Shown here piece by piece: positions 51,401 through 59,998 of a DNA stretch of 64,000 bases. How positions within the stretch are numbered: the stretch's first letter is position 1; every line of letters starts with the position of its first letter. Source of the DNA: Watersipora subatra (taxonomy: Eukaryota; Bryozoa; Gymnolaemata; Cheilostomatida; Watersiporidae); assembly GCF_963576615.1 (NCBI RefSeq), contig NC_088708.1:3162001-3226000 (forward strand), written 5' to 3'. Under the pieces are notes generated by a model that saw nothing but the letters and a program-made list of their open reading frames with translations, was not told where the DNA came from and ran no database searches. The position numbers and the translations under genes were made by a program.

Positions 51401-54400
51401 GACAGTAATAATATAGCAGCACAACAATTGCTACTATATGTACTGACTATTGGTGATGCTGAGAATGAGCAAATCAAACACCTCACGGAGTTTCTTTAAT
51501 GATTAACATTTGAGCAGCTCGGTATAGATCACAGAGGCCACAGATTGCATAGACTACATATTACATAGACATATTTATAGTTATATACATTTTGAATTGT
51601 ACGTTTTAAATTGTAAGTCTCAACAAATTTGACTGACAAAAACAAACAAAACTTTCACCATCTGTGCACTCAATATACAACTCTCACCGATTGCCCGCCT
51701 ACAGCCAGACAACACCAACATAACACTAGTGGTTCAAAGGAATGCTCATAACGCATTCAGGAGAAACAATGAAAACAACCCCTTACTAAGACTATCCGCG
51801 TTAGGCTGAGGCTGATCTGTACCATCTAGAATTCGAGCAGATCCGAAGTCTGTGATTCGTATATGCATATCTTTACTAAGCAGTATATTCTCTGGCTTCA
51901 AATCCCTGCAAGTGACAACAACGCACATATTCATTGTAAAAAGGGAACTTTGGGACACTGCTAACGAATCTTTCATATTTTAAACAACTAGATGAATGTC
52001 CGGTGTTGCCCAGGTAAAAAAAAGTCTTTGGACAAATAATTTATTCTTATTTAACATATATAACTTTAACCACGCTAACTATTAAACTTCATATCATGAA
52101 AAAAGTGTTTTGTGTGCAGTTCAAATGAATTAAAGAGAAAAAATAAAACAACTGTAAAGGTTTTAAAACTTTTCAAACAACTGTAACTTTTAAACCTCAT
52201 ATCATGAAAGAAGTGTTTTGTTGAAATAAATTAGGAAAAATAAAACTATAAAAGTGTTTAATGTAAATGTGCAATCATTAGCAAGTAATGGCTAAATATA
52301 GTCTGTTTTGATACAATAGAAAACTATTTAGTATACAATTATATGATTTTAGTTCGTTTCAGTGTTGGCATCATAAAGTGAAAATATCTTATAGCCGTAT
52401 AGAGTGGTATAGAAACCAATAGTAATTATCTAATGCAATCACCTCCTGCTAAAAATCATCTTCATTAAAAATAAGTAATAAAACAATTCAGCCTTAGAAA
52501 CTATAGTTACCTACAATAACTTTAGTGCATTTTGTGGTTATGATCCGCAAGAAAGTGTAACATTACAATGTACTACGTGCAGAGTTCATACCTTCGAGAC
52601 AGACATGTAATATAAACGCTGAATCTAACTTCATGAATTTAGCTTAATGCATTTAGTTTAATGAATAAGCTAAATTCAAGTATGTGTTTAGTAAGCTTAC
52701 TAAACACATACTTGAAGGAAGTTTTAGTATGCATTTTAGTAAACATCAAACTTTTAACTAAAATTTTATCACTTATTTGTTTGCGAATCCGTCTGTATCA
52801 TAACGGATAACGCTGAACTGAGCGGCAGAATAGCATATTAACAATTTTGTTGTTTCGTCGTAATCAGTACAACAATCGCCAAATTTTAATTTCGAGAGAA
52901 ATTATTGTTCATATTGTATGACGGAAAACAAATTCGCCGTAGTATGGTGAGAAAGAAAAAGCATCGTGTTTCATATAGTTAAGCCAAAAATCTTTTATAA
53001 CAGGGGCATCGTAACGCGTGGGCACAATTTATCAATTAATACATCATTTAGCGTGTGCAAAAAAGGGAGAAAAGGGTATACGGTATATGATAAGAGCAAT
53101 AGAATTCTAAGGACTGTATAGCTCAGTGATTAAATGCGTGGTTAGAAACTGGTGGTTGCAATCTCCGTGAGTTCAAATCCAGCAGGTAGCGAGCTTTTCA
53201 TTCCAAGATTTTAATAGCTATAACTGGACAGACATTTGTGCAGGCGATAACAAACATTGAGATTTATGTACTAGCTGTGCTACCCGGCGTTGCCTGGGTA
53301 TTAAAAATCAGCTTATAAGTAATGAAAGGTAATGAGAGCTACTTGCTATTAGCCTGACACATTGCTAATGGATAATTTGAGTAAGCATACTAATAAGAGC
53401 TACCGCTTCTCATGATGTTACGCCATCACTTTGCGTCGTGACGGAACAGGGTAGCGTATTTGCTCCCATATAGTGACATATATCGCCTAGTGAATCTATC
53501 AAGCTGGTGTGGCTTAATTAGTAAGGTGTCGGCCTGGTGACCGGGAGGTTCTGAAATAAAATCTTTTGCGATATGGATTCTTTATTCCAAGATTTTAATA
53601 GCTACAGCTGGACAATCACAACGACGAACGAATACTCATACAACCAAATTGAGAAATATATACAGTCAAACATGGATAACTCGCCCTCGGATAGCTCGAA
53701 CGCATGGCTAACTCGAACGGTTTTGTTTGGTCCGTTCCCACGCAATGATAAATTGCTTCAGATAACTCGACCTCAACTTCGTTAATTCGAAAAGTTTTTT
53801 GCCCAACAGCTACCGAGATGGTTGTTATCGCTTTAGAATATCAATTCATTCCAAGCCATAGAGATAAACCCCAACTTTTAGTAGTTCGTAGGCGTGGTTA
53901 TTACCATCATCGGCAAAATATTCTCATCAACGACTTTTCTAAAGGTTTGGTGAAATTTGATTTTTACCAAAAATCGGCTTAGCGATGGTCCTACTAAGGC
54001 TAGGAAAAGCGAGGTAACGTTCGCATAAACTTCAAGAAAAATCGGCAAAATTGATCTTGGTTAAAACGGGGTTAAAACGCTCAAAAGAAAAAGATGTCTT
54101 TTCTTCGGAGCATTTCAACAGCGATCAAGTTTTGCCAATTTTAATCTGAAAATGTCCTGGCAGTCACATCACATAAAACAACGAACAAATCTCAAGTGAT
54201 AGAAAAATCTCTATACTTTCTGATAAAAAATTTTTAAACTTTACATTAGAAGCATTTAATTTGAAACAAGCCGTTCATGCTTTTGATTTATATTATAGTT
54301 TGTATATGTACATGTATCTACTAATAAATACATGGACTTATGACAGTGCTCTGATAACTTGAATGCTCTGATAACTCGAACACTTTCACTCGGTCCTGTG

Positions 54401-57400
54401 AAGTTTGAGTTATCCATGTTTGACTGTATATAGATACTAGCTGTACTACCCGGTGTTGCCCGGGTAATAAAAAAATCTTTGGACAGAAAACTCATTTGTA
54501 TTTAGCATATAACAACATTTGCCATTCCAACTTTCAAACTACATATTATGAGAAAAGTGTTTTGTGTAATTGAAATAAGTTGAGAAAGAAAATAAAAACA
54601 ACTGTGAAGGTTTTCAAACTTTGTCAAACAACTGTAACTTTCAAACTTCATAACTTGAAAGAAGGGTTTTGTTGAAATAAGTTAGGATGAAAAATAAAAA
54701 TGTAAAGGTGTTTAAATGTAAATGTGAAAAAATCATTTGCAAGTAATGGCTACATATAGTCTGTTTTGATACAATTACTATGAAAACTTATTTGGTATAC
54801 AATTATATAATTTTAGTTCATTTCAGTGTTGACATGCAAAAATTGGCATACCAACACTGGCATGCGAAAATATCGTAGGCTATAAATGTACATTGAGTGG
54901 TATAGAAACCCGTAGGAATTATCCAACACCATAACCTCCTTGTAAAAATCATCATCATTAAAAATAGTAAAAAAACAATATGTTAACCTTAGTAACCATA
55001 GGTACCTACAACGACTTTAATGCATTTTGTGGTTATGATCTGCAAGATAATATAACATTACAATGTACTCCGTGGAGAGTTTTTACCTTCGAGACAGACG
55101 TGTAACATAAACGTTGAATCTATCTTGAATAAATTTAGCTTACTAAACACATACTTTCAGGAAGTTTTAGTATGTATTTTAATAAACTTCAAACTTTTCA
55201 CTAAAATTTTATCCTTTATGCGTTTTATCGGTTTTTACCATAACGGATAATGCTGAACTCGCCATGTATAATCGAACGAACATATATAATCAGTAAACAA
55301 ATCCCCAAATTTTAAGTTCGAAATAAATTATTGTTGATATCGTGGGGCGGAATAAATTTGCCCTAATGAAAAAAGACCAAGAAGCATCGTGTTGCATATA
55401 CTTGGGTCCCAAAAAAATTTATAACAGGGACATCGTAACACGTGGGCGTAATGCTAAAATAATAGCTATACCTGGACAATCCCAACGACAGATGAATACA
55501 CGAACACACATACGACCAACTTTGAGAAATATATATATATATTTCTCAAAGAGTAACTCTATTATATATATGTATATAATAGAGTTACTCCATGATCTCT
55601 ATATCACTGTCTTACGTTATAGTATATGTAGTATAAATTAGTATAAGATGTATATATATATATATTTAGTATGAGGTTTGTTGGAGGCTACAGGTTGGAA
55701 TCATTGCTGCTGTTGGTTTCATGCAATCGCGTTGCAATCTTCATACTTCATACACAGCTCTAATTGACTCAATTATTGAGCACTTTACTTTACAGTGTAA
55801 ACCAGATATACTATATATATATATAGATAAATAGAAAATAGATAGATGTTGAGACTGGCTCTTGACCGAATTTTGCTACGCATTGATTGGACACTGCACA
55901 GCAAGAAAACGCATGCAACTAAGAACAGTAGATAAGGAGTGGACAACTCACCGGTGCACTATATTAAGACTGTGAAGATGCTCTAAAGCTAACACTATCT
56001 CACTTGTGTAGAATTTAGTTGCCTTCATGTCAAAAGCTGTAAGCCTGCGTATGTAGTCATATAGCTCACCATTTGGTTCATAACTCAATACAAAAACTGG
56101 ACAGGTTGTTGAGGAACAACACGTTTGAAGCTCATTCCTGAGCAATAGTAAGCTAAGCCAGCTACTGGCAGAATAATGCCAGAAGACATAATTATGTTTT
56201 ACCAAGAAGTTGGTAGCAGTTAGCATGGTAGGTATGTCTATGAGTTCAAAGGGATCATCATCAATTCAAAGATTTTTGAATACAATAAATATTTTGAAAA
56301 GACGGAAATGATTTTATATTCTTATTTGTTTGTATTCTACTGGGGTCTACTAGCAACAAGTTTTCTGCCAAAATAATACAAAGAAACAAAAAGAAATAGC
56401 ATTTAAAGCACAAATTGATGATGTGAGGATACAGAGCCTGTTAGGGTCCTGAAAGGTGGCAAAGAGTTTGACGAAGAATGGGTGTTCATGCTGACCTAGT
56501 AGGAGCAATACTTCCTTCTCTCTTTTTACGTATTCCACTTTTCGCTCTCTTTTCATGTGCTGCTTCTGAAGTACCTTAACTAAAGAGGAGACAAGACAAG
56601 CTAGAGCACTCTGAAGTACCTTAACTAAAGTGGTGACAAGACCAGCTAGAGTATTCTGAAGTACCTTAACTAAAGAGGTGACAAGACAAGCTAGAGCACT
56701 CTGAAGTACCTTAATTAAAGAGGTGCCAAGACAAGCTAGAACACTCTGAAGTACCTTAACTAAAGTGGTGCCAAGACAAGCTAGAGCACTCTGAAGTACC
56801 TTAACAAAAAAGGTGACAAGACAAGCTAGAGCACTCTGAAGTACCTAACTCAAGAGGTGACAAGACAAGCTAGAACACTCTGAAGTACCTTAACTAAAGA
56901 GGGGACAAGGCAAGCTCGAGCACTCTGAAGTACCTTAACTCAAGAGGTGACAAGACAAGCTAAAGCACTCTGAAGTACCTTAACTAAAGAGGTGACAAGA
57001 CAAGCTAGAGTATTCTCAAGTACCTTGACTATTTGAAAAGAAACATGAAAGTGTTTTTGAAGGATGATAACAAACGCCTGAGAACTTGTGCCTGTCGTCA
57101 CCATATTGTACAAGTATAAACAGTTTGATAACACAATGCATATTTACCTGCGTATTCCTTATTGGTAGAGATTCCTTTTGCTAGAAACACCTGAAATGAC
57201 ACAAAAATTTTGTTCTAGTATAGGGTACTTAAACTGAATGATGATGTCAAGTGATCGCACAGCTTTCAATTTTCTTCAGAATTGAATGGTGTAAGACAAC
57301 ATGAAATTACCATCTTTAGCCTGTTGTCTCAAAAAGAAAAACATTTATGACTAATGATTTTCATAAGGCTCTGCGAAGTTATTTGCATTTCGCACTGATA

Positions 57401-59998
57401 TGGCACCTTCCTGCTATCTCCCAGAACAAAGGAATACATGATTTTGGGAAATGCGAACTGAATGATTAAAAAACGATAGCTTTGAGGAGCAATGCCTAAT
57501 AAGTTGCCTAATAAGTTGCAAGCATCTCTATAGCCAGTGGTGTAATGATTAGAGCTGCAAGGTAAGATACTCCCTAGTTTCAGATGAGTACTGGCGCAAA
57601 AGGATGACTTATATTACTGCCCTTTTTGCAAACTTCAAGTATTCAAACTGACAGTGCCGCATTTTGAATGAAATTTCACACTAGACAGACAGAATTTTAA
57701 CAAATTAAAACTATAAAATATACATCAATTTATCTGAGTACATGTAAACAATATTGGCTTCATGCTTTAAAAAGCCTTTCGGTAGTAGCATAACATGTCT
57801 ATAAGATAATCAATAATTTACCATCATAGAGTCAAAAATAATGTATTTATAGACCAAAATAATGCAGTTCAGTTTTTTTTTAAATTTTCTACAACCCACC
57901 TACCACACAATAAAATGATCACAGAGCAAAGAGATTTTCGTTGTATTGTTTTCCAACGGTACGCTTAAAACGATTGAAATACTCATTATTCACTTCAAAT
58001 CCAAGTAAGAACTCTAACAAGGGCTGTGTGTCTATCAGGGTTGGCCTGGTTTAAATCAGCTAAAAACCGGTTCTATGGTTTTTTCATTTTTGTGTGTAAA
58101 AAACATAGTATTTTAAGCTCCTAGTGGTTCCTGTGTGGTAGAAATGCAATTCTATGTAATTATCAGCTGTGGAAGTTTATTTATCACATAGTAGTAGGGT
58201 GGTGGCAGAGATCAAGTTGCAACTACATGACACCCTAGCACAACAATGAATTGGTGAATTTCATTTTCAATAGCTTTTATCAAGTGATATGATGATCCCT
58301 TTACTGGTGAAATATGAATACCACGTGAAATATACTAATCCCATCATCGTCCCTAATAATGAATGAAAACTTTCTCAAGTATGGCCAGTGAGAGAGGATT
58401 GCTCATAATTAGAAATTAAAACAATAAAATCATTTTGGGCAAAAGCTTTAAGTTTGCAAACTAATATTTTATTCAGTGGGAACAAGACAAAGTAGTCGGA
58501 TTGTTAGTATTTAGTTTATCAAGTTTTTTGTGTTTCGAAATATCAACTCTAGTGCTAGCATTGAGAGAATATTCTCAACATTTGGGTTTGTCCATTCAAA
58601 AGTCAGAAATAGACTGGGCACAAAGAAAGCTGGGAAACTTGTATTTATTTATTGTATGACCAATACATAAGTACATATATTCAGTCACATATTGTATCTA
58701 CTACTACCCTTAAAGGTTTACAAATCTTTTGCTTCCATTTTAGCAATTGTAGTTTATTATGCTCTAGTCTTCACTACTACACAATTAATCACTGGGATTA
58801 AAATTCTTACTTATACAATTAGCTGTATATAATATATTCACTTTATGTTATAAGATTTCTGCTCTCTATTTCTTCATTCATGTTTGATTGAAGGTTCATT
58901 CTGAAATTTCCAAATGTTTTCTCTCCTTTTTCTCATAACTCCCGCAGAACCATCCTTAACATATGATTCCACATAAGTATGTTCAATACTCAATCATGTA
59001 GCTATAGTAGGTGATGTTATTTAAACTTCAAAATTAAATTGCAAAAACTTTGGTCAAATTATATAAATCGTAAAAATCGGTTTAAACCATAAAAAACCGG
59101 TTTAAACCATAAAAAACCAGTTTAAACCAAAAAGCCTGATTTATTCGGTTTCATTTGCTCATTTCGGTTTCATATTGGTTTTTATTTTATAAAAATTATG
59201 GTTTTTTTCAACCCAGGTGTCTATAATAGTAATGATATAGGCTACTGGAGTTGCCCATCCAGTGCTTTCATCCAATGCTTTTAAAAGCAATGGATGGGCA
59301 ACTCCAATAGCCTATTCATTGTTACTAAAGCAATGACAAAGACTTAATCACTTAATGCAGACATTTTTAGTAAGTTGCACTGCTTATAAATGTATGAGCA
59401 GATTCTAATGATAACAAGAAATTTTATTTGAAGCATTTCCAAGTCTGCTGATAAATCATGAAGAACCTTTTTATCTTACAAACAACTTTAGCAGATCAAA
59501 TGCTGTTTCAATTAATCACTATAATTTATGGTTTCCGTAAACAAAGAAAAAAAGTTTGAAATGAGAAATAATTATCTATGGTTGAGTGTTGTTGCAAATA
59601 AATCACATATTTGGTACAAAACGCTGACATATTTCCTTTGATCCTCTGGCAAAATATCCTAATTGGTTTGTAGTACAAACATTTTATAGACAAAAGATTA
59701 TTGCTTGTCATAACGAAGCAAACGATCACTTCCATCTAAACCTTTCCAGTTTAGCCACCTGTGCCTGGTACAGGTGAATCATCCATTTTTGAATCTTACG
59801 AAAGTCAAGCCTGAAAACATGTGTTGTACAGTATTGCTAGACCTCTAGAAGTGGAGAGGGCAACTGAAGATGAGAACAACCAACCGTAGAGAATGAACCT
59901 TCTCCAATAATCTTCCCAAATATGAAGTCATCAGCGGTAGCCTTGCGAGGTACAGTAGCCTTCTGTTCTTCAGAGGGAGACCTTTCCGACGCAGCCAT
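33481..59998 (-). CDS. pdpk1: 3-phosphoinositide-dependent protein kinase 1 (PDK1); 13 exons, complete
   Basis: Exons: 59998-59885, 57190-57148, 56579-56433, 56096-55952, 51905-51787, 50264-50150, 49254-49186, 48213-48114, 47996-47811, 46018-45921, 44643-44502, 35980-35828, 33597-33481: 1548 nt, 515 residues (human 556). PDK1 phosphorylates the activation loops of AKT, S6K, SGK and PKC at the membrane. Seen in order: GEGSFST glycine loop, VKV with the catalytic lysine, PIF-pocket region (the residues aligned with human K115, V124, V127 and E130 kept), [19 protein letters not shown], activation loop [15 protein letters not shown] with the autophosphorylated Ser, DLWALGC, FNKIIKL, then a linker and a PH domain ([51 protein letters not shown]). 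Phosphoinositide-binding basic residues are mostly kept. The ATG follows an in-frame TGA about 35 nt upstream; the N-terminus is shorter than in human. Exons 1 and 6 use less common GTTGGT donors. Exon 10 (linker) rests mainly on phase and splice sites. Introns 2 and 10 carry arrays copying the adjoining splice junction. Confidence 0.95.
34358..34720 (-). pseudogene. HIRAN-like transposon-associated protein fragment
   Basis: The frame reads [17 protein letters not shown] then [19 protein letters not shown] and ends in a stop. The VGHLPREI ... GG ... QGGLKI pattern resembles a HIRAN-like segment widespread in repeat-associated invertebrate proteins. It lies within PDK1 intron 12 on the same strand but is not needed by PDK1. 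Its upstream part is cut off by inverted-repeat element C at about 34718. Confidence 0.4.
34718..35596. mobile_element. TTAA-flanked inverted-repeat element, copy C
   Basis: Left end TCTGACTTGCAACAAAATTC, right end GCAAGTCAACCTTTAA; orientation as copy B. Lies in PDK1 intron 12 and interrupts the HIRAN-like fragment. Confidence 0.8.
36043..36400 (-). repeat. Dispersed repeat family R, partial copy
   Basis: On the minus strand the 3' end reads AACTGGACATGCGAATG then TTTATATATATAGA, matching the tails of the other family members; the other end has GTTTATAAGCTGAATTAAAT on the plus strand, near the family's GCTTATAA block. Just inside PDK1 intron 11. Confidence 0.5.
36401..36999. other. PDK1 intron 11, no feature recognised
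   Basis: AT-rich sequence between two repeats; no exon, element end or structured repeat seen. Confidence 0.4.
37000..38302 (+). mobile_element. Tigger/pogo-type transposon, internally deleted
   Basis: Flanked by TA (36998-36999, 38303-38304). Left end CAGTAATACTTCAACCTACG and right end (inverted) CAGTCATACTTCGACTTACA form the terminal repeats. The first 33 bp are duplicated at the left. It keeps only the two ends of a transposase. Lies in PDK1 intron 11, antisense to the gene. Confidence 0.85.
37310..37863 (+). pseudogene. Tigger/CENP-B-like transposase remnants
   Basis: N-terminal part [20 protein letters not shown] with [13 protein letters not shown] is the CENP-B-type helix-turn-helix. 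After a stop at 37471 the homology continues ([24 protein letters not shown]) with further stops. Near 37705 a C-terminal piece follows ([17 protein letters not shown]). The DDE catalytic core between them is gone. Confidence 0.85.
38749..39630. mobile_element. TTAA-flanked inverted-repeat element, copy D
   Basis: Left end TTAAAAGTTGACTTGCAAC, right end GCAAGTCAACCTTTAA; orientation as copy A. Its right end abuts the inverted sequence AAAGATGTGATTGCGTCAAA at 39628. Confidence 0.8.
39631..42962. other. PDK1 intron 11 interior
   Basis: No exon or recognised element. 41040-41230 and neighbouring short frames have no recognisable protein. GATGTGATTGCGTCAAA at 39632 is repeated in inverted orientation near 44195-44212, so this stretch may belong to a large, degraded inverted-repeat element. 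Confidence 0.35.
42971..43786 (+). mobile_element. hAT-type transposon remnant with 8-bp target duplication
   Basis: GTCGGTAC flanks both ends (42963-42970, 43787-43794). Terminal repeats CAAAGCTGTCAACTCTTC and (inverted) CAGACCTGTCAACCTGGTG share CTGTCAAC. Inside are CTCCCGCAAAA-type sequences and, at 43391, a short transposase start MSKKVK followed by a stop and then [18 protein letters not shown]. Non-autonomous. Confidence 0.8.
45190..45925 (-). repeat. 40-bp minisatellite carrying the PDK1 exon 10 donor (18 copies)
   Basis: AGTAACTTAC (or GGTAACTTAC) recurs every 40 bp from 45231 to 45911. On the gene's strand each unit reads AACAGTAAGTTACTGA or a near variant. The copy at 45911-45921 is the real donor of exon 10; some others even retain exon bases (TATGAACA). 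All 18 keep the GTAAGT core although neighbouring bases vary. A 19-bp repeat (GATATCTAGATAAACA plus 3) lies just beyond at 45150-45198. Confidence 0.92.
45926..46810. other. PDK1 exon 10 and distal intron 9
   Basis: Exon 10 occupies 45926-46018 here. 46019-46810 holds no recognised element; two alternative acceptors 10 nt apart (before 46018 and before 46008) exist, only the first keeping phase. Confidence 0.5.
46811..47515. mobile_element. Large foldback (two arms of about 330 bp) in PDK1 intron 9
   Basis: Long inverted arms: CCTTTAGTGG near 46814 pairs with CCACTAAAGG near 47505; GTAGGCTACA with TGTAGCCTAC; AAGTCATGTCTTGTACAACT with its complement. The centre is CCTGCTTCAACACCTCAGT ... ACTGAGGTGTTGAAGCAGG around a loop of about 25 bp at 47140-47164. 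Transcribed as part of the intron it would fold into a long duplex. Frames inside are mirror artefacts. Confidence 0.85.
49500..49735. repeat. About 42-bp minisatellite in PDK1 intron 6 (5-6 copies)
   Basis: AACCAATCATAAGCTGAATA and TCTTGATGAATTAT recur with drift toward the edges. Confidence 0.8.
50785..51115. repeat. About 37-bp minisatellite in PDK1 intron 5 (about 9 copies)
   Basis: Units contain CTATTGCATGAGGAACATGT and TACATGTAGCTGGCA with point changes and one shortened copy near 50950. Confidence 0.85.
51990..53265 (+). repeat. Dispersed repeat family R, long copy with tRNA-like module
   Basis: 5' signature CCGGTGTTGCCCAGGTAAAA; 3' end has a tRNA-like stretch (TATAGCTCAGTGATTAAATG, box A-like; GAGTTCAAATCC, box B, near 53170) followed by AACTGGACAG and GAGATTTATG. 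Internal sequence is shared with 54434-55550 at about 1 kb length. Lies in PDK1 intron 4. Confidence 0.65.
52675..52716. repeat. Perfect 42-bp palindrome
   Basis: TTCAAGTATGTGTTTAGTAA reads identically from both strands through the central GCTT/AAGC step, with no mismatch. The related family copy at 54434-55550 has only one arm here. Confidence 0.9.
53269..53660 (+). repeat. Dispersed repeat family R, short copy
   Basis: Starts ACTAGCTGTGCTACCCGGCG; contains GCCTGACACATTGCTAATGG and a degenerate tRNA-like part (GGCTTAATTAGTAAGGTGTC, GGTTCTGAAATAAAATC); tail AGCTGGACAATCACAACGAC. Head-to-tail with the preceding copy. Confidence 0.65.
53663..54426. mobile_element. Tigger/mariner-type MITE
   Basis: Ends CAGTCAAACATGGATAACTC and its inverted copy at 54407-54426, flanked by TA (53661-53662, 54427-54428). 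It inserted at the tail of a family R copy. No transposase. Confidence 0.85.
54434..55550 (+). repeat. Dispersed repeat family R, long copy
   Basis: Starts ACTAGCTGTACTACCCGGTG; tail CCTGGACAATCCCAACGAC then CAACTTTGAGAAATATATAT. The tRNA-like part seen in its relative is lost. Two perfect AT-rich palindromes occur at its end (55521-55548 and 55549-55588, the latter with arms GAGTAACTCTATTATATA). Confidence 0.65.
56566..57026 (-). repeat. 45-bp minisatellite carrying the PDK1 exon 3 acceptor and catalytic-lysine codons (11 copies)
   Basis: Copies of CTGAAGTACCTTAACTAAAG (plus strand) start near 56566, 56611, 56656, 56701, 56746, 56791, 56836, 56880, 56925, 56970 and 57015. In sense each gives CTCTTTAG acceptor then TTAAGGTACTTCAG, the first five codons of exon 3 (VKVLQ, K being the ATP-binding lysine). 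The copy at 56566-56580 continues into the exon and is the real site. The period equals 15 codons, so the nearest upstream acceptors would add 15-residue blocks in frame. The AG is lost in the units near 56714 and 56804; the 56836 unit is 44 bp. Confidence 0.92.
57191..58027. other. PDK1 intron 1, proximal part
   Basis: No element with clear ends. A tRNA-like stretch near 57535-57600 (AGTGGTGTAATGATTAGAGC) may be an old SINE head. Confidence 0.35.
58036..59216 (+). mobile_element. hAT transposon with 8-bp target duplication
   Basis: GTGTCTAT flanks both sides (58028-58035, 59217-59224). Ends CAGGGTTGGCC and (inverted) CTGGGTTGAAA. Subterminal copies of ACCGGTTTAAACCATAAAAA occur near 59065-59130. 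It keeps only a C-terminal transposase fragment. Lies in PDK1 intron 1, antisense. Confidence 0.88.
58548..58661 (+). pseudogene. hAT transposase C-terminal (dimerisation) fragment
   Basis: Frame reads [19 protein letters not shown] then [16 protein letters not shown], the signature of the hAT C-terminal dimerisation region. Upstream transposase sequence is absent or unrecognisable. Confidence 0.85.
59227..59329. other. About 100-nt hairpin in PDK1 intron 1
   Basis: TAGGCTACTGGAGTTGCCCA pairs with TGGGCAACTCCAATAGCCTA across a loop of about 30 nt, and flanks pair further (AGTAATGA with TCATTGTTACT, with a bulge). Size and shape resemble a microRNA precursor, but a very small foldback element is equally possible. 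It begins directly after the hAT target duplication. Confidence 0.5.

Noticed and set aside
53106-53190. tRNA gene
   Set aside because: Box A and box B are present but the acceptor and anticodon stems do not pair convincingly, and the stretch is part of a dispersed repeat.
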